From JAJPKK01 sp963702755 (lineage in GTDB: Bacteria; Pseudomonadota; Alphaproteobacteria; Rhizobiales; Xanthobacteraceae), in the NCBI GenBank assembly GCA_963702755.1, contig CAVPDZ010000010.1, positions 600,329 through 664,328 on the forward strand: 64,000 bases of DNA. The letters run 5' to 3'. How positions within the stretch are numbered: the first letter of the stretch is position 1; each line of letters begins with the position of its first letter. The translations under genes and the position numbers were made by a program. Below are positions 34,832-44,529 of the stretch, in pieces. The notes under the pieces are model-generated. The model was given only the letters and a program-made list of their open reading frames with translations. It was not told the origin of the DNA and searched no databases.

Positions 34832-36556
34832 ATGAACGGACACCGGGCTGTCTTCATTGCCGCGCTGCTTGCCGGCGTGGCTCTCCACTTCGGACCCTCC
34901 GCACTAGCGGCCGATGTCACGATGGATCGGCTCATCAACGCCGACCGCGAGCCGCAGAACTGGCTCATGAATCACCGGACCTACGATGCGCAGCGCTATT
35001 CGCCGCTCGACCGCATCAACAAAGGCAATGTGAAGTCGCTGAAACTTGCGTATGCGGTTGCGATTGGGGGCACTGCCGCGAACGAGAACCTGCAATCGAC
35101 TCCGCTTGCCGAGGACGGTTACCTCTACGTCGTCGATCAATGGGGTGTGCTGTACAAGATCGACGGTCGCTCGGGCGACGCAGGACGCATCGTCTGGCGA
35201 ATGGACCCCGGCCAGGAAAAGCTACCCCTCGCGAATCGCGGCGCGGCTCTCTGGGGCAATTTCGTCATCAGCCTGGCGAGCTATCCGGCGCGCGTCATTG
35301 CGACGAACAAAGAGACCGGCAAGGTCGTCTGGGACACCAACCTGGGCGACGGCCAGACCGATATCGAACTCACCGCCGCGCCTTTGGCGGTGAAAAACAA
35401 CATCATCGTCGCCGCTGCCGGCGGCGACCGTGGTGTTCGCGATTTCATCGCCGCACTTGACGGCGCGACCGGCAAGCTGGTCTGGCGGAAGTACACAGTC
35501 CCGGCGCCCGGCGAGCCGGGCTCGGAGACCTGGAAGGACAAGAATAACGCATGGCAGACGGGCGGCGCCGCCATGTGGGTGACGGGCTCTTACGATGTCG
35601 CAACCAATCAGGTCTTATGGGGAACCGGCAATCCGGTGCCGATGTTGAACGCGTATTATCGGCCCGGGGACAATCTCTATACCAACAGCCTCATTTCCTG
35701 GGACCCCGACACCGGCAAGATGAATTGGTATCACCAGTACACGCCCGGCGACATGTGGGACTACGACGAGGCCGGGACTCACATCTTGATCGACGGTGGC
35801 ATCAACGGCCAGCCGCACAAGCTGATTACGCACCCAGGTCGCAACGGCTTCCTCTATTTGTTCGAACGGGCCAACGGACAGACGGTGCTGGCCAAGCCCT
35901 ACGTTGACAACATCACCTGGACCAAAGGCATCGACCAGAAGACCGGCATGCCGCTCGACTACGATCCCGCGAATGACATCCAGGTCTATGCAGGCGTACA
36001 AGCGATGACGCCGACCAGCCCCACCAAGAAGCTTTGCCCCTCGCAGCAGGGCGGCAACAATTACTGGTCGGCATCCTACAGCCCCCGGACCAAGCTCCTC
36101 TATATTCCATCACTTTCAAACTGCGCCGAAGCCACGCTCACGCCTGACCAGCTCAGGATCGGTAATGGGCCCATGTTGGGCGGCCGATTCAACAACGCGT
36201 TTGCGCGAACCGAATTCGAACTCGTCGTGGCCGATCCGTTGACGGGTGAGGTGAGGAAGCGATTGCGCTCGCCCTATCCAAACTTCAGTGCCGCACTTAC
36301 GACAGCGGGCGGGCTTCTGTTCACCGGTCTCGGCGATGGAACGTTCGTCGCTTACGATGATACAACTCTTGAGCCGATGTGGCATATCAATGTCGGTGCC
36401 GGTTTCAATGCCCCGCCAATGACCTTCGAAGTCGCTGGCAAGCAGTATCTCGCCATCATGACGGGACTGAGCCAATTCTCCAAAGCGCGGCTCGGGATGA
36501 CCCCTGAACTCCGCGACATGCGTAACCAGACGATGCTGTTCGTCTTCGGTCTGTGA
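34832..36556 (+). CDS. PQQ-dependent dehydrogenase (type I-like, second copy)
   Basis: A 574-residue periplasmic quinoprotein with a signal peptide ending ALAADV. GGGAGG precedes the ATG. The propeller pattern is clear (ETGKVVWDTN, GATGKLVWRK, LTGEVRKRL). Candidate metal ligand Asn267 is in WGTGNPVP; the catalytic Asp310 is in MWDYDEAG and is followed two residues later by Asp312. The Glu ligand region has AGGDRGVR, that is Asp in place of the usual Glu. No C-terminal cytochrome domain. Closely similar in layout to the dehydrogenase at 54567-56291. Substrate unknown; relatives oxidise alcohols. Confidence 0.9.
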   Translation: MNGHRAVFIAALLAGVALHFGPSALAADVTMDRLINADREPQNWLMNHRTYDAQRYSPLDRINKGNVKSLKLAYAVAIGGTAANENLQSTPLAEDGYLYVVDQWGVLYKIDGRSGDAGRIVWRMDPGQEKLPLANRGAALWGNFVISLASYPARVIATNKETGKVVWDTNLGDGQTDIELTAAPLAVKNNIIVAAAGGDRGVRDFIAALDGATGKLVWRKYTVPAPGEPGSETWKDKNNAWQTGGAAMWVTGSYDVATNQVLWGTGNPVPMLNAYYRPGDNLYTNSLISWDPDTGKMNWYHQYTPGDMWDYDEAGTHILIDGGINGQPHKLITHPGRNGFLYLFERANGQTVLAKPYVDNITWTKGIDQKTGMPLDYDPANDIQVYAGVQAMTPTSPTKKLCPSQQGGNNYWSASYSPRTKLLYIPSLSNCAEATLTPDQLRIGNGPMLGGRFNNAFARTEFELVVADPLTGEVRKRLRSPYPNFSAALTTAGGLLFTGLGDGTFVAYDDTTLEPMWHINVGAGFNAPPMTFEVAGKQYLAIMTGLSQFSKARLGMTPELRDMRNQTMLFVFGL

Positions 36557-36610
36557 GGAGCGGGGAGGGAGGACACCGCAGAGCGAATCGCGCTGGGCCG
36601 TTAGTCCAGA

Positions 36611-36715
36611 CTAGCGGCCGAGGGCGGCTGCGATCTCTTCGAGCGATTTTCCGCGTGTCTCGTATATGAGCGCGAACGCCATCAATGAAGACAAGGGTAA
36701 TACACCTCCCAGCAC
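36611..36715 (-). pseudogene. C-terminal remnant of an MFS sugar-type transporter
   Basis: The last 34 codons before a stop read VLPLSSLMAFALIYETRGKS then LEEIAAALGR. The YETRGKSLEEI part is the conserved end of the sugar-porter branch of the MFS (PETKGRSLEEI). Upstream sequence on this strand is not membrane-like, so only the tail survives. Confidence 0.6.
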
Positions 36716-36810
36716 CCGGTGACGCAAGCACGCGCGAACTGGACGTCTAGGACGCCATGGCGCACGATGACGGCGCCAGTTTACGTGCAACACAGACGGA
36801 ATCGGAACAC

Positions 36811-38232
36811 ATGACCATGGCGGCATCCGGCATTCGATCCGCAGCCCTCGACCTGATTGTCCGCAACGGCACCGTTGTTATTCCAGGGCTCGGAACGTTC
36901 GATGCCGACATCGGCATCGCTGACGGCAAGATCGCCGTTCTCAGCCGCGGCCTCGACGAATCTGCTGCCGAAGTTTATGACGCGAGCGGCCTCACCGTGC
37001 TGCCGGGCATCTTCGATCCGCATATCCATATCGGCAACGAACAGTCTTACGAGAGCGAGGCCGAGACCGAGACCCGCGCCGCCATTCTCGGCGGCGTGAC
37101 GACGGTCGGGATTTTCCTGCGCAGCCTTGAGGACTCCGATTTCGACCACTTGCCGGCATTCTGTGCGGCAATGAACGAGCGCAGCTATGTCGACTCGGTG
37201 TTTCATCCGCAGATTTTCACCGAGCAGCAGATCGAGGAAATTCCGCGCTATGCCGAGCAATACGGCATCCGTTCGTTCAAGTTCTACATGTCCGGAATGC
37301 CCGGGATCGTCAAATCAGTAACCGATGACGTTTTGCTGAAAGGCTTCCGTACGGTCGCATCGCTTGGACCGGATGCCGTTGCTTGTGTTCACTGCGAAAC
37401 CGGAGCGCTGATCGATCGGGCGCGCGATGAACTCAAGGCGCACAAGCCCGAGGGTACACTGGCCGACTGGGAGGATGCGCATCCTGCCGTCGCCGAAGCG
37501 CTTGCGATCCAGACCGCGCTTTATCTCGCCAGTGTTGCCGGGGCCCATCTCTATGTCGTTCACCTGTCGAGCCGACCGGGGCTTGAAGTCGTGCGCCGGG
37601 CACGCCGCGCCGGGTTTCGATTTACGGTTGAGACCACGACGCCTTATCTGGGGATCAACAGCAGCGATCCGAACGGATTTCTTGCAAAGATGGTTCCTCC
37701 CGTCCGCACGCCGGAGCATCAGATTGCGCTCTGGGACGGATTTCTCGACGGCTCCATCAATACGGTGGGCACCGACAATACCTCGCGGGTCCGTGCCACC
37801 AAGAGGCCGGAAGGTGGATTACATGGATCGCGTCCGGGATTGCCGGCGCTCGGCACGCACCTTCCGGCGCTGCTGCACTATGGGCGCGAGCGTGGTGTTC
37901 CGCTGGAGGTTATGGTCGAACGCGCGACGCGCGGCCCAGCGCGCGTCTATGGCATCTATCCGCAGAAGGGCACGATTGCGATTGGCTCCGACGCCGACCT
38001 TGTCATTGTTGATCTCGAACAGGAGCGTGTGGTGCGGGCCGAAGATCTGCAGGGAATGTCGGACTTCTCTCCGTTCGAGGGGAAGCGGCTGCGCGGCTGG
38101 CCAGTCGCAACCATCAAGGCCGGCAAAATCATCGCGCGCGATGGAAAAATCGTCGCAAGCGCGAACGGCCGCTATCTTCCGCGCCGCCCGGGGCGGGCGC
38201 ATGCTCTCGAATGGTTTGCGACGTCGGCTTAA
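36811..38232 (+). CDS. Dihydropyrimidinase/dihydroorotase-like cyclic amidohydrolase
   Basis: A cytoplasmic amidohydrolase of about 473 residues (491 if started at 36757). The binuclear zinc site is complete: DPHIHIG (HxH), a carboxylated Lys candidate in RSFKFYMSG, His in ACVHCETG, His in YVVHLSSRPG and Asp in VGTDNTS. These enzymes open cyclic amides such as hydantoins, dihydropyrimidines, dihydroorotate or allantoin. The start is uncertain. It lies upstream of the RutA-like monooxygenase group, so a role in breaking an N-heterocycle fits. The binding-protein gene at 38310-39326 converges with it. Confidence 0.88.
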   Translation: MTMAASGIRSAALDLIVRNGTVVIPGLGTFDADIGIADGKIAVLSRGLDESAAEVYDASGLTVLPGIFDPHIHIGNEQSYESEAETETRAAILGGVTTVGIFLRSLEDSDFDHLPAFCAAMNERSYVDSVFHPQIFTEQQIEEIPRYAEQYGIRSFKFYMSGMPGIVKSVTDDVLLKGFRTVASLGPDAVACVHCETGALIDRARDELKAHKPEGTLADWEDAHPAVAEALAIQTALYLASVAGAHLYVVHLSSRPGLEVVRRARRAGFRFTVETTTPYLGINSSDPNGFLAKMVPPVRTPEHQIALWDGFLDGSINTVGTDNTSRVRATKRPEGGLHGSRPGLPALGTHLPALLHYGRERGVPLEVMVERATRGPARVYGIYPQKGTIAIGSDADLVIVDLEQERVVRAEDLQGMSDFSPFEGKRLRGWPVATIKAGKIIARDGKIVASANGRYLPRRPGRAHALEWFATSA

Positions 38233-38309
38233 GGCCCACTGCCTTCACGACGGTGCGCCGCTGCCTTCGCGACGCGTTCGGAGCGCTTGAGCAGGCGCGC
38301 TGCGCTTCG

Positions 38310-39326
38310 TCAGTTTGACACGCGCTCAAGCTGTTCGGCCGGCTTTCCGGTCGCCGCTGACAGATAGCTCATGTCCACGTAGTCGGGGACCCGCGCGCTC
38401 AAATCGGTCTTGCTGAAACCGAAGGCCGGCCCTTCCTTCGCAACATTGACCATCGCTCGGATGTCGGTGCGCACGTCCCAGACACCATGTTTCCACGCTT
38501 CGGCGATCACGTCCTTATTCACGCCCGTGTACTCGGTGATCAGACTGACCGCCTTCTCCGGATTGTTGACATAGAAGTCCATCGAAGCGGTGTAGGCCTT
38601 GAGAAACCGGACCGCAGCTTCACGGTTCTTGAGAAATTCCGCATTGGCGGCCAGGACCTGATTTCCGCTGCCGTACTTTTGCGTCGATCCAATGTCGCAG
38701 CAGTCCGGATAATAGCCAAAGCCCTCCACGATGGCGCGATCAATCACCGGCGACCACAACGCGAGCCCGTCGAGGTCGCCGTTCTTGAGCGCCTGCAATT
38801 CGGCCGGCCCCGCGGAGGTGATGTTGACGAGATTGACCTTGCCGAGATCAACACCCTGTTCCCGGGCTGCGAGCGTGAACAGGATCGCCACATAGCTCCC
38901 CGGAGGGCGTCCGATGCGCTTTCCCTCCAAGTCCTTCCACGACTTGATGTCGACGCCCTTGCGCATGATCAAGTTCTGACCGCCCAGCTGCTCGCCGGCA
39001 ATGATCTTGATGTTCCCGACGTTCTGCTCGGCCATGATTGCAGCGCTCTGATAGCCGAGCGTGCCGACTTCAACGCCGCTCTGCAGATTGCGCTGCATGT
39101 CGGCATTGGTCAGCGCGGCAACCAGCTCGACCCGGAATCCTGCCTGCTCGGCAAACGGCTTGATCCCCCAAAGCGGGATACCGCTGACGCTGCGCGCGAC
39201 CGTAATGCGGATCGGCTTCAATTCGACGGCACGCGTGTCGAATGGCAACGACGTGGCAGCCGCGAGCAGCGCAGCTGCCGCCAGCATCATCAATCGATGG
39301 TCCAAGCCAGACGCCCTCGTTCGCAT
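38310..39326 (-). CDS. NitT/TauT-type substrate-binding protein (paralog of 44129-45145)
   Basis: A 338-residue periplasmic binding protein with a signal peptide (MMLAAAALLAAATSLPF). It shares with the copy at 44129-45145 a string of blocks: VGTLGYQSAAIMAEQNVGN, IIAGEQLGGQNLIMRKGV, SWKDLEGKRIGRPPG and YYPDCCDIGST with a vicinal Cys pair. It has no ATPase or permease genes of its own nearby, so it probably docks to the permease at 45155-46024 or is a leftover duplicate. It diverges from the decarboxylase-like gene. Confidence 0.88.
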   Translation of the reverse strand: MRTRASGLDHRLMMLAAAALLAAATSLPFDTRAVELKPIRITVARSVSGIPLWGIKPFAEQAGFRVELVAALTNADMQRNLQSGVEVGTLGYQSAAIMAEQNVGNIKIIAGEQLGGQNLIMRKGVDIKSWKDLEGKRIGRPPGSYVAILFTLAAREQGVDLGKVNLVNITSAGPAELQALKNGDLDGLALWSPVIDRAIVEGFGYYPDCCDIGSTQKYGSGNQVLAANAEFLKNREAAVRFLKAYTASMDFYVNNPEKAVSLITEYTGVNKDVIAEAWKHGVWDVRTDIRAMVNVAKEGPAFGFSKTDLSARVPDYVDMSYLSAATGKPAEQLERVSN

Positions 39327-39448
39327 ATAATTTCTAAGCTCCGGTGACGAGTTGAGATGTTAGGGCAGGCCTAAAGTGAAGTCACGACGATACGGCGTTG
39401 CATTTGCGGTTGCTGCGTGAGACGGATAGTGCCGACGAGGAAGTGTTG

Positions 39449-40419
39449 ATGTCCACGAAAAGCAAAGAAAGGATCGTTGCGGTCGAGGAACATTTCTGGA
39501 TCCCCGAGCTGCGCGATCGCTACAGCGGTCCCCGCGGCATCTCAGCACATACGCCGGCTCGCCAGCTCGACGACCTCGGCGAAATCCGTTTGCGTGACAT
39601 GGACACTGCCGGCATCGATGTGCAGGTCATCTCCCACATGCAGCCCGGCACGCAAATTTTCGATGCGGAGACCGCGATCGCCCTGGCGCGCAGGGCAAAT
39701 GACGCCCTCTATGCCGCAACCAGCGCTCACCCGACCCGCTTCGCCGGTTTTGCCGAGCTGCCGACCGTCGATCCCAAAGCCGCAGCCGACGAACTTGAGA
39801 GAGCTGTTACGCGTTTGCAGTTCAAAGGGGCCCTCATCAATGGCCTGACAGCCGGGGCGTTTCTCGATGACCGGCGCTTCTGGTGCATTTTCGAACGCGC
39901 TCAAGCGCTCGACGTGCCGATCTACCTGCATCCGGGAATTCCGCACCCTGCTGTGACGCGAGGCCTACTATGCCGATCACCGGCGGGGCGACTTCCCGTT
40001 TCTCTCGGTGGCATGGGGGTTCACGGCCGAGACCGCAATCCACGCGATAAGGCTCATCGTCAGCGGGCGTTTTCGACGCCTACCCACGGCTGAAGATCAT
40101 CCTCGGCCATCTCGGCGAGACCATTCCTTTCACTCTGTGGCGGTGCGACTGGCTGGTGAATCATGTGGGCGCGAAATCCGGTTTCGCTGACACGTTTCGC
40201 GAGCATTTCTACCTCACCACCAGCGGCGATTTTCAAAAGACGGCTCTGGTCTGCGCCATCGCGGAGTTGGGTATCGACAGGATCATGTTCGCGGTCGATT
40301 ATCCCTACAATGCGAACGCCGAAGGGGTGGCGTTCGTCCGTTCTGCGCCGCTCAGCGACGCAGACAAGGAGAAGATATTTCACGGCAACGCCGACCGCCT
40401 GCTACGTCTTCAGACGTGA
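39449..40419 (+). pseudogene. Amidohydrolase-2 / gamma-resorcylate decarboxylase-like protein, frame-broken
   Basis: The intended product (about 323 residues) belongs to the ACMSD-like amidohydrolases that decarboxylate aromatic acids without oxygen. The start VAVEEHFWIPEL carries the E-x-H metal motif of gamma-resorcylate and 5-carboxyvanillate decarboxylases; further ligands are the His in YLHPGIPH, the His in IILGHLGE and the Asp in MFAVDYPYN. An extra G at 39962 and one within 40065-40067 break the frame; corrected reading gives VAWGFTAETAIHAIRLIVSG then VFDAYPRLKI. GAGGAAGTGTTG precedes the ATG at 39449. First gene of the plus-strand catabolic run. Confidence 0.78.
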
Positions 40420-40487
40420 GGTTTAATTCCTGAGAGGCACCGGGGCATTCGCAGCGCGCCGTCGTGCGCGCGCCAAGGAAAACAAAG

Positions 40488-41642
40488 ATGGAGCGCGTGC
40501 CAAATCCCATCGTCGGGCCCAACAAATTCAAGTTCGGGCTGTTCAACGCAAATTGCGATGGCGGCTTTGCCATCAGCAAAGCCCCCGAGCGCTGGCGCGG
40601 CGAATGGGACGACATTGTCAAAGCTTGCGTGATGGCCGACGAAGCCGGCATCGACTTCATCCTTCCCGTGGCGAAATGGCGTGGCCTCGCCGGGGCGGCC
40701 GACAATCTCGGACGCTCGTTCGAGACCCTGACTCACAGTGCCGCCATCGGCGCGGTAACCAAGCGGATCGGGGTATTCTCCACCATCCATGTGCCGCTGG
40801 CGACGCCGGCCTTCATCGCCAAAGCCATCGCGACGATCGATCACGTGACGCACGGTCGCGCCGGGCTCAATATCGTTTGCGGCTGGAATCAGGATGAATT
40901 CAACGTGCACGGCGTGACGATCGATCCGGAGCGCCGTTACGACCAGGGGCTCGAGTGGTTCAAGATTTACGCCAAGCTGCTGGAAGGCGGGCCGCCATTC
41001 GACTGGGACGGCGAGTTCTACAAACTGCGCGGCGTGACCACGAATCCGCTCACCGTGCAGCGGCCGCGGCCGCCGATCATGTCCGCCGGCTTCTCACCAA
41101 AGGGGCGTGACTTTGCCGCCCAGACGGCCGACCTGCTGTTTACCTCGGTGTCAAACATGCAACGGGCGCCGGCGATTGTGAAAAGCGTGCACGATTTCGC
41201 TGCGCGCTATGGTCGCAAGATCGCGGTCTTCACCACCTGTCATATCGTTTGCCGCCCGACCCGAACGGAGGCTGAGGAGTTTTACTATTATTATGCGGAG
41301 GAAATGGCCGACCGAGAGTCGCTTGCTTACATCGTCGAGCAGAAGGTTGCGACCGCGGGCAGCGATACCTCAAGATCCGAGCGGCCCGACACCAACCCGG
41401 AGGCCAATACGCGCAAGCGCGGCAAAGTCTATCCGGGCACCTTCCCGGGCTGCTACGTCATCGTCGGCACGCCGGACGACGTCGCTGACGAGATGCTCGA
41501 GATGAGCGCCGCCGGGCTTGCCGGCGCCTCGATCTGCTTTCTCGATTATCTCGCCGCGATGCCGTATTTCATCCAGGAGGTTCTGCCGCGTCTGGAGCGT
41601 GCCGGCTTGCGCGAGCAACCTCGCGCAATGCATGCGGCTTGA
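40488..41642 (+). CDS. LLM-class flavin-dependent monooxygenase (RutA/NtaA-like)
   Basis: A 384-residue luciferase-like monooxygenase using reduced flavin and oxygen. The TIM-barrel pattern is clear: ADEAGIDFILPVAKWRG, the RIGVFSTIHVPLATPAFIAK strand region, GRAGLNIVCGWNQDEF (phosphate-binding GW), and the PPIMSAGFSPKGRDFAAQ segment. RutA, a relative, opens the uracil ring between N3 and C4; NtaA attacks nitrilotriacetate. The ATG at 40488 with AAGGA upstream is preferred over GTG 40464. No flavin reductase gene is adjacent, so reduced flavin must come from elsewhere. Confidence 0.9.
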   Translation: MERVPNPIVGPNKFKFGLFNANCDGGFAISKAPERWRGEWDDIVKACVMADEAGIDFILPVAKWRGLAGAADNLGRSFETLTHSAAIGAVTKRIGVFSTIHVPLATPAFIAKAIATIDHVTHGRAGLNIVCGWNQDEFNVHGVTIDPERRYDQGLEWFKIYAKLLEGGPPFDWDGEFYKLRGVTTNPLTVQRPRPPIMSAGFSPKGRDFAAQTADLLFTSVSNMQRAPAIVKSVHDFAARYGRKIAVFTTCHIVCRPTRTEAEEFYYYYAEEMADRESLAYIVEQKVATAGSDTSRSERPDTNPEANTRKRGKVYPGTFPGCYVIVGTPDDVADEMLEMSAAGLAGASICFLDYLAAMPYFIQEVLPRLERAGLREQPRAMHAA

Positions 41643-41741
41643 TCCGGGGGCGCGTCGATGTGTGCGCGACAAGGCGCACCTTGACACTTCCTTGCACCGC
41701 TTCCTAGGCTCTGCTTTGCCGGTGTTCTGGGAATTATCCTG

Positions 41742-42812
41742 ATGCGCGATCCGCAGGTGGATCTCGTCTTCGCCCACATGACGCCACGCTATGTGGCGAC
41801 GGGCGTTGATCCGAACGATCTGCAACGACTGAAGGAGCAGATCGAACACTGGAATGACTGGTGTCGCATTTGGTCCGAGCATGCGGCGCGGCACGAGCAG
41901 CAGGCGCTTGATGCCGCAAAGCTCGGTCGCAAGATCACTGCCGCCGAATCCAATCTGCGCGCATCAATCTATTATCATTATGCGAAGCATCTCTTCGCGC
42001 ACGACCCCGATCAGTATCTGGCCGCGCATCGTCGCATGCTCGCGTGCTATCAGGCCGGCGTCGCTCTTCTCGACCCGCCGCTCGAGCGCGTGGTCATCCC
42101 GTTTGGGGCGGAAACGCTGATCGGCAACTTGCGCCGTCCAGCGCATGTCGATCGGCCGCCGGTCGCGATCATTTTGCCGGGGCTTGATGCCTGCAAGGAA
42201 GAGTTGCACGCGTGGTGCGACGCCTTCGTGCTGCGCGGCATGGCAACGCTGGCAATCGACGGACCGGGACAAGGCGAGACCGCTTTTCGGCTACCTATCA
42301 CGACAGAGTGGGGCAAGGTCATCGGTGCCGTAATCGACATGCTCGAGGCCCGCAGCGACGTGGATGGCCGCAACGTCGCCGTCGTCGGGCAGAGTCTTGG
42401 CGCACTCTATGCGCCCCTGGCCGCCGCTTTCGAACCGCGCCTCAAAGCTTGCGTGTCGAATTGCGGGCCTTTCGATTTCGGTCCCGTCCTGCCGACGATG
42501 CCGGCGGCCTCACAGGAGACGTTCCGGGCGAGGAGCCACGCCAAGACGCTTGCGGAGGCCTATGAGATCGCGCGCGGCCTCACGCTCGAGGGCGTTGCTC
42601 ATCGCATCCAATGCCCGCTCCTCGTTGTTTTCGGAGCCGGAGACAAATTGATTCCGGCAAGCGAAGGGGAGCGGCTGGCGCGCGCTGCCTCGGGACCAAG
42701 CGACTTCGTCGTCTTCGACGAAGGCAATCACGTGTGCTTCAATATCAGCTACAAGTTTCGTCCCTTGACCGCCGACTGGACCGCCGAGCACCTGGGCGTC
42801 GCGGCGCGCTGA
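41742..42812 (+). CDS. Alpha/beta hydrolase, 2,6-dihydroxypseudooxynicotine hydrolase-like
   Basis: A 356-residue cytoplasmic serine hydrolase with an N-terminal helical cap (about residues 1-110) and an alpha/beta core, the layout of 2,6-dihydroxypseudooxynicotine C-C hydrolase and FrsA-type proteins. Ser218 is the nucleophile in VVGQSLGALYAP; the oxyanion strand is ILPGLDACKEE, then AIDGPGQGET; the catalytic His is in DEGNHVCFN. It follows the monooxygenase by 99 bases. It could hydrolyse the C-C or amide bond of the opened ring. Confidence 0.86.
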   Translation: MRDPQVDLVFAHMTPRYVATGVDPNDLQRLKEQIEHWNDWCRIWSEHAARHEQQALDAAKLGRKITAAESNLRASIYYHYAKHLFAHDPDQYLAAHRRMLACYQAGVALLDPPLERVVIPFGAETLIGNLRRPAHVDRPPVAIILPGLDACKEELHAWCDAFVLRGMATLAIDGPGQGETAFRLPITTEWGKVIGAVIDMLEARSDVDGRNVAVVGQSLGALYAPLAAAFEPRLKACVSNCGPFDFGPVLPTMPAASQETFRARSHAKTLAEAYEIARGLTLEGVAHRIQCPLLVVFGAGDKLIPASEGERLARAASGPSDFVVFDEGNHVCFNISYKFRPLTADWTAEHLGVAAR

Positions 42813-42852
42813 ACTCCGCCCGCACGCTTGGAAGGCAACAGAGGAAGATGCA

Positions 42853-44529
42853 ATGCCCCCTGGTTCCTATGCCCTTGCCAACCCTTTTGGCGTCGGCGGC
42901 ACCGATTATCTGGCGGGCATTGATTTCGAACGGATGCGGGCTCAGCGCCTTCGCAAAGCACAGGAAGCCCTCAAACGACACAATCTCGCAGCGGCTTTGT
43001 TCGTTCGCCACGAAAACCTTCGCTACGCCGTGGCGGTCAAGGGACACGCTTTCTGTCCTCAACTCAGCTACGCGCTGGTCTTCGCCGACCACGATCCGAT
43101 TCTCTACGAGCTGGGCGACATGGTCGAGCATCAGAAGCTCTATTGCCCATGGCTCAAGCCTGAGAACATTCGTTTTTCCTATTGCTGGCTCAATTCAATC
43201 TGCGGCCCCGAGGGGGCGCAGACTGAGGCTCGCCGCTTCGCAAAAGCGATCGCAGCCGACCTCAAGGCAAATGGCGTATTCGGCGAGCGCATCGGCGTCG
43301 ATATGCTCGACGAACCCGGCCGGGCGGCATTGCGCGGCGAAAATATCGAGCTCGTCGATGTGAAGCCCGCGATCATGGAAGCGCGACGCTGCAAGACGCC
43401 CGACGAGGTCGCGTGCATTGAAACGGCGATCGCCATTTCGAATAACGGCTACGCGAGCTTCATGGATTTCAAGCCAGGGCTGCGCGAACGCGACGGCGGC
43501 GCTGCCATGCACGCGGCGATGATCCGCGCTGGCGCCGAATTTGCTTCCGGCGGCGTGCGCTCAAAGCTGAATACCTATGATGTTTATCATCACGGCAACA
43601 CCGATCGCATTGTCGATGCCGGCGATCTCGCCGTCGTGAACACCTGTGGGACGACCTTCGCCGGATATCGTGTTTGCATCTATCGCAGCTTCATTGTCGG
43701 CCGCAAACCGAACCAAAAAGAGCGCGACTTCTATGCGCGCTGCCGCGAACGTGTCTATGGGATCATCGAAGGCATCAAGCCGGGCGCCACGACCGCTCAA
43801 GCGGCAAAGGCATTGTTGCCGTCGAATACATGGGGCTATCCGGCGGAGCAATCGCTACTGGTTGCGGAAGTCGGGCACGGCATCGGCATGACCTATGAAG
43901 AACCCGTCATCAGCCGTATCTGGTCATTCGATCATCCGCAGGTGTTCGAGCCGGGCATGGTGATCGCCGTCGAGTGCCGCGAAGGCGAATGGGGGTACGG
44001 AGGCGTGCGCCTCGAGGAAATGGTGTTGGTGACCGAGACGGGCCACCGCATCCTCAGCACCTGGCCATCGGATGAAATCATTCCGGTCGCGAGCGTCCTT
44101 GAGCTGAGCCCATCGGAAGGAGTGGATCATGAAGACGTGGCGCTGGGTTGCCGTCGCGATAAGCGCATTCGCCGGCGTGGCATTGGCGGTGCCACAATTC
44201 TACGTGCCCGCAGCGCGCGCGCAGACGGAAAAGAAAGTGATCCGGATTGCTTCCGCACGCGGGATAAATTTCGTCGCGCTGTGGGGCCTTGGACCGTTCG
44301 CGGAAAAATATGGCCTGCGAACCGAAATGGTGCCCGCGATGACGAACGCGGACCAGCAGCGCGCGTTGCAGGTCGGCGGCGCGGATGTGGCAACGCTTGG
44401 TTATCAGAACCCCGCCATCATGGCGGAACAAAACGTCGCCAACGTGAAGATCATTGCGGGCATCTACCTGGGCGGACAAAACCTGATCGTGCGCAAGGGC
44501 GTCGAGGTAAAGTCATGGAAGGATCTTGA
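42853..44529 (+). CDS. M24 (creatinase/prolidase fold) family protein, with aberrant C-terminal read-through
   Basis: A pita-bread fold protein. The creatinase N-domain occupies about residues 20-170 and the M24 catalytic domain 180-415. The two Asp metal ligands normal in aminopeptidases are missing: AVVNTCGTTFAGYRVCIYRS stands where the D...SD pattern should be, while EVGHGIGM, VECREGEWGYGG and RLEEMVLV keep the His and two Glu. So it is probably a metal-free, creatinase-like amidino- or amide-hydrolase. After SVLELSPSEG the frame runs another 400 bases over the next gene as Arg-rich nonsense; a one-base shift would end it at 44107 just before the next start, so a frame error there is likely. 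Confidence 0.82.
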   Translation: MPPGSYALANPFGVGGTDYLAGIDFERMRAQRLRKAQEALKRHNLAAALFVRHENLRYAVAVKGHAFCPQLSYALVFADHDPILYELGDMVEHQKLYCPWLKPENIRFSYCWLNSICGPEGAQTEARRFAKAIAADLKANGVFGERIGVDMLDEPGRAALRGENIELVDVKPAIMEARRCKTPDEVACIETAIAISNNGYASFMDFKPGLRERDGGAAMHAAMIRAGAEFASGGVRSKLNTYDVYHHGNTDRIVDAGDLAVVNTCGTTFAGYRVCIYRSFIVGRKPNQKERDFYARCRERVYGIIEGIKPGATTAQAAKALLPSNTWGYPAEQSLLVAEVGHGIGMTYEEPVISRIWSFDHPQVFEPGMVIAVECREGEWGYGGVRLEEMVLVTETGHRILSTWPSDEIIPVASVLELSPSEGVDHEDVALGCRRDKRIRRRGIGGATILRARSARADGKESDPDCFRTRDKFRRAVGPWTVRGKIWPANRNGARDDERGPAARVAGRRRGCGNAWLSEPRHHGGTKRRQREDHCGHLPGRTKPDRAQGRRGKVMEGS

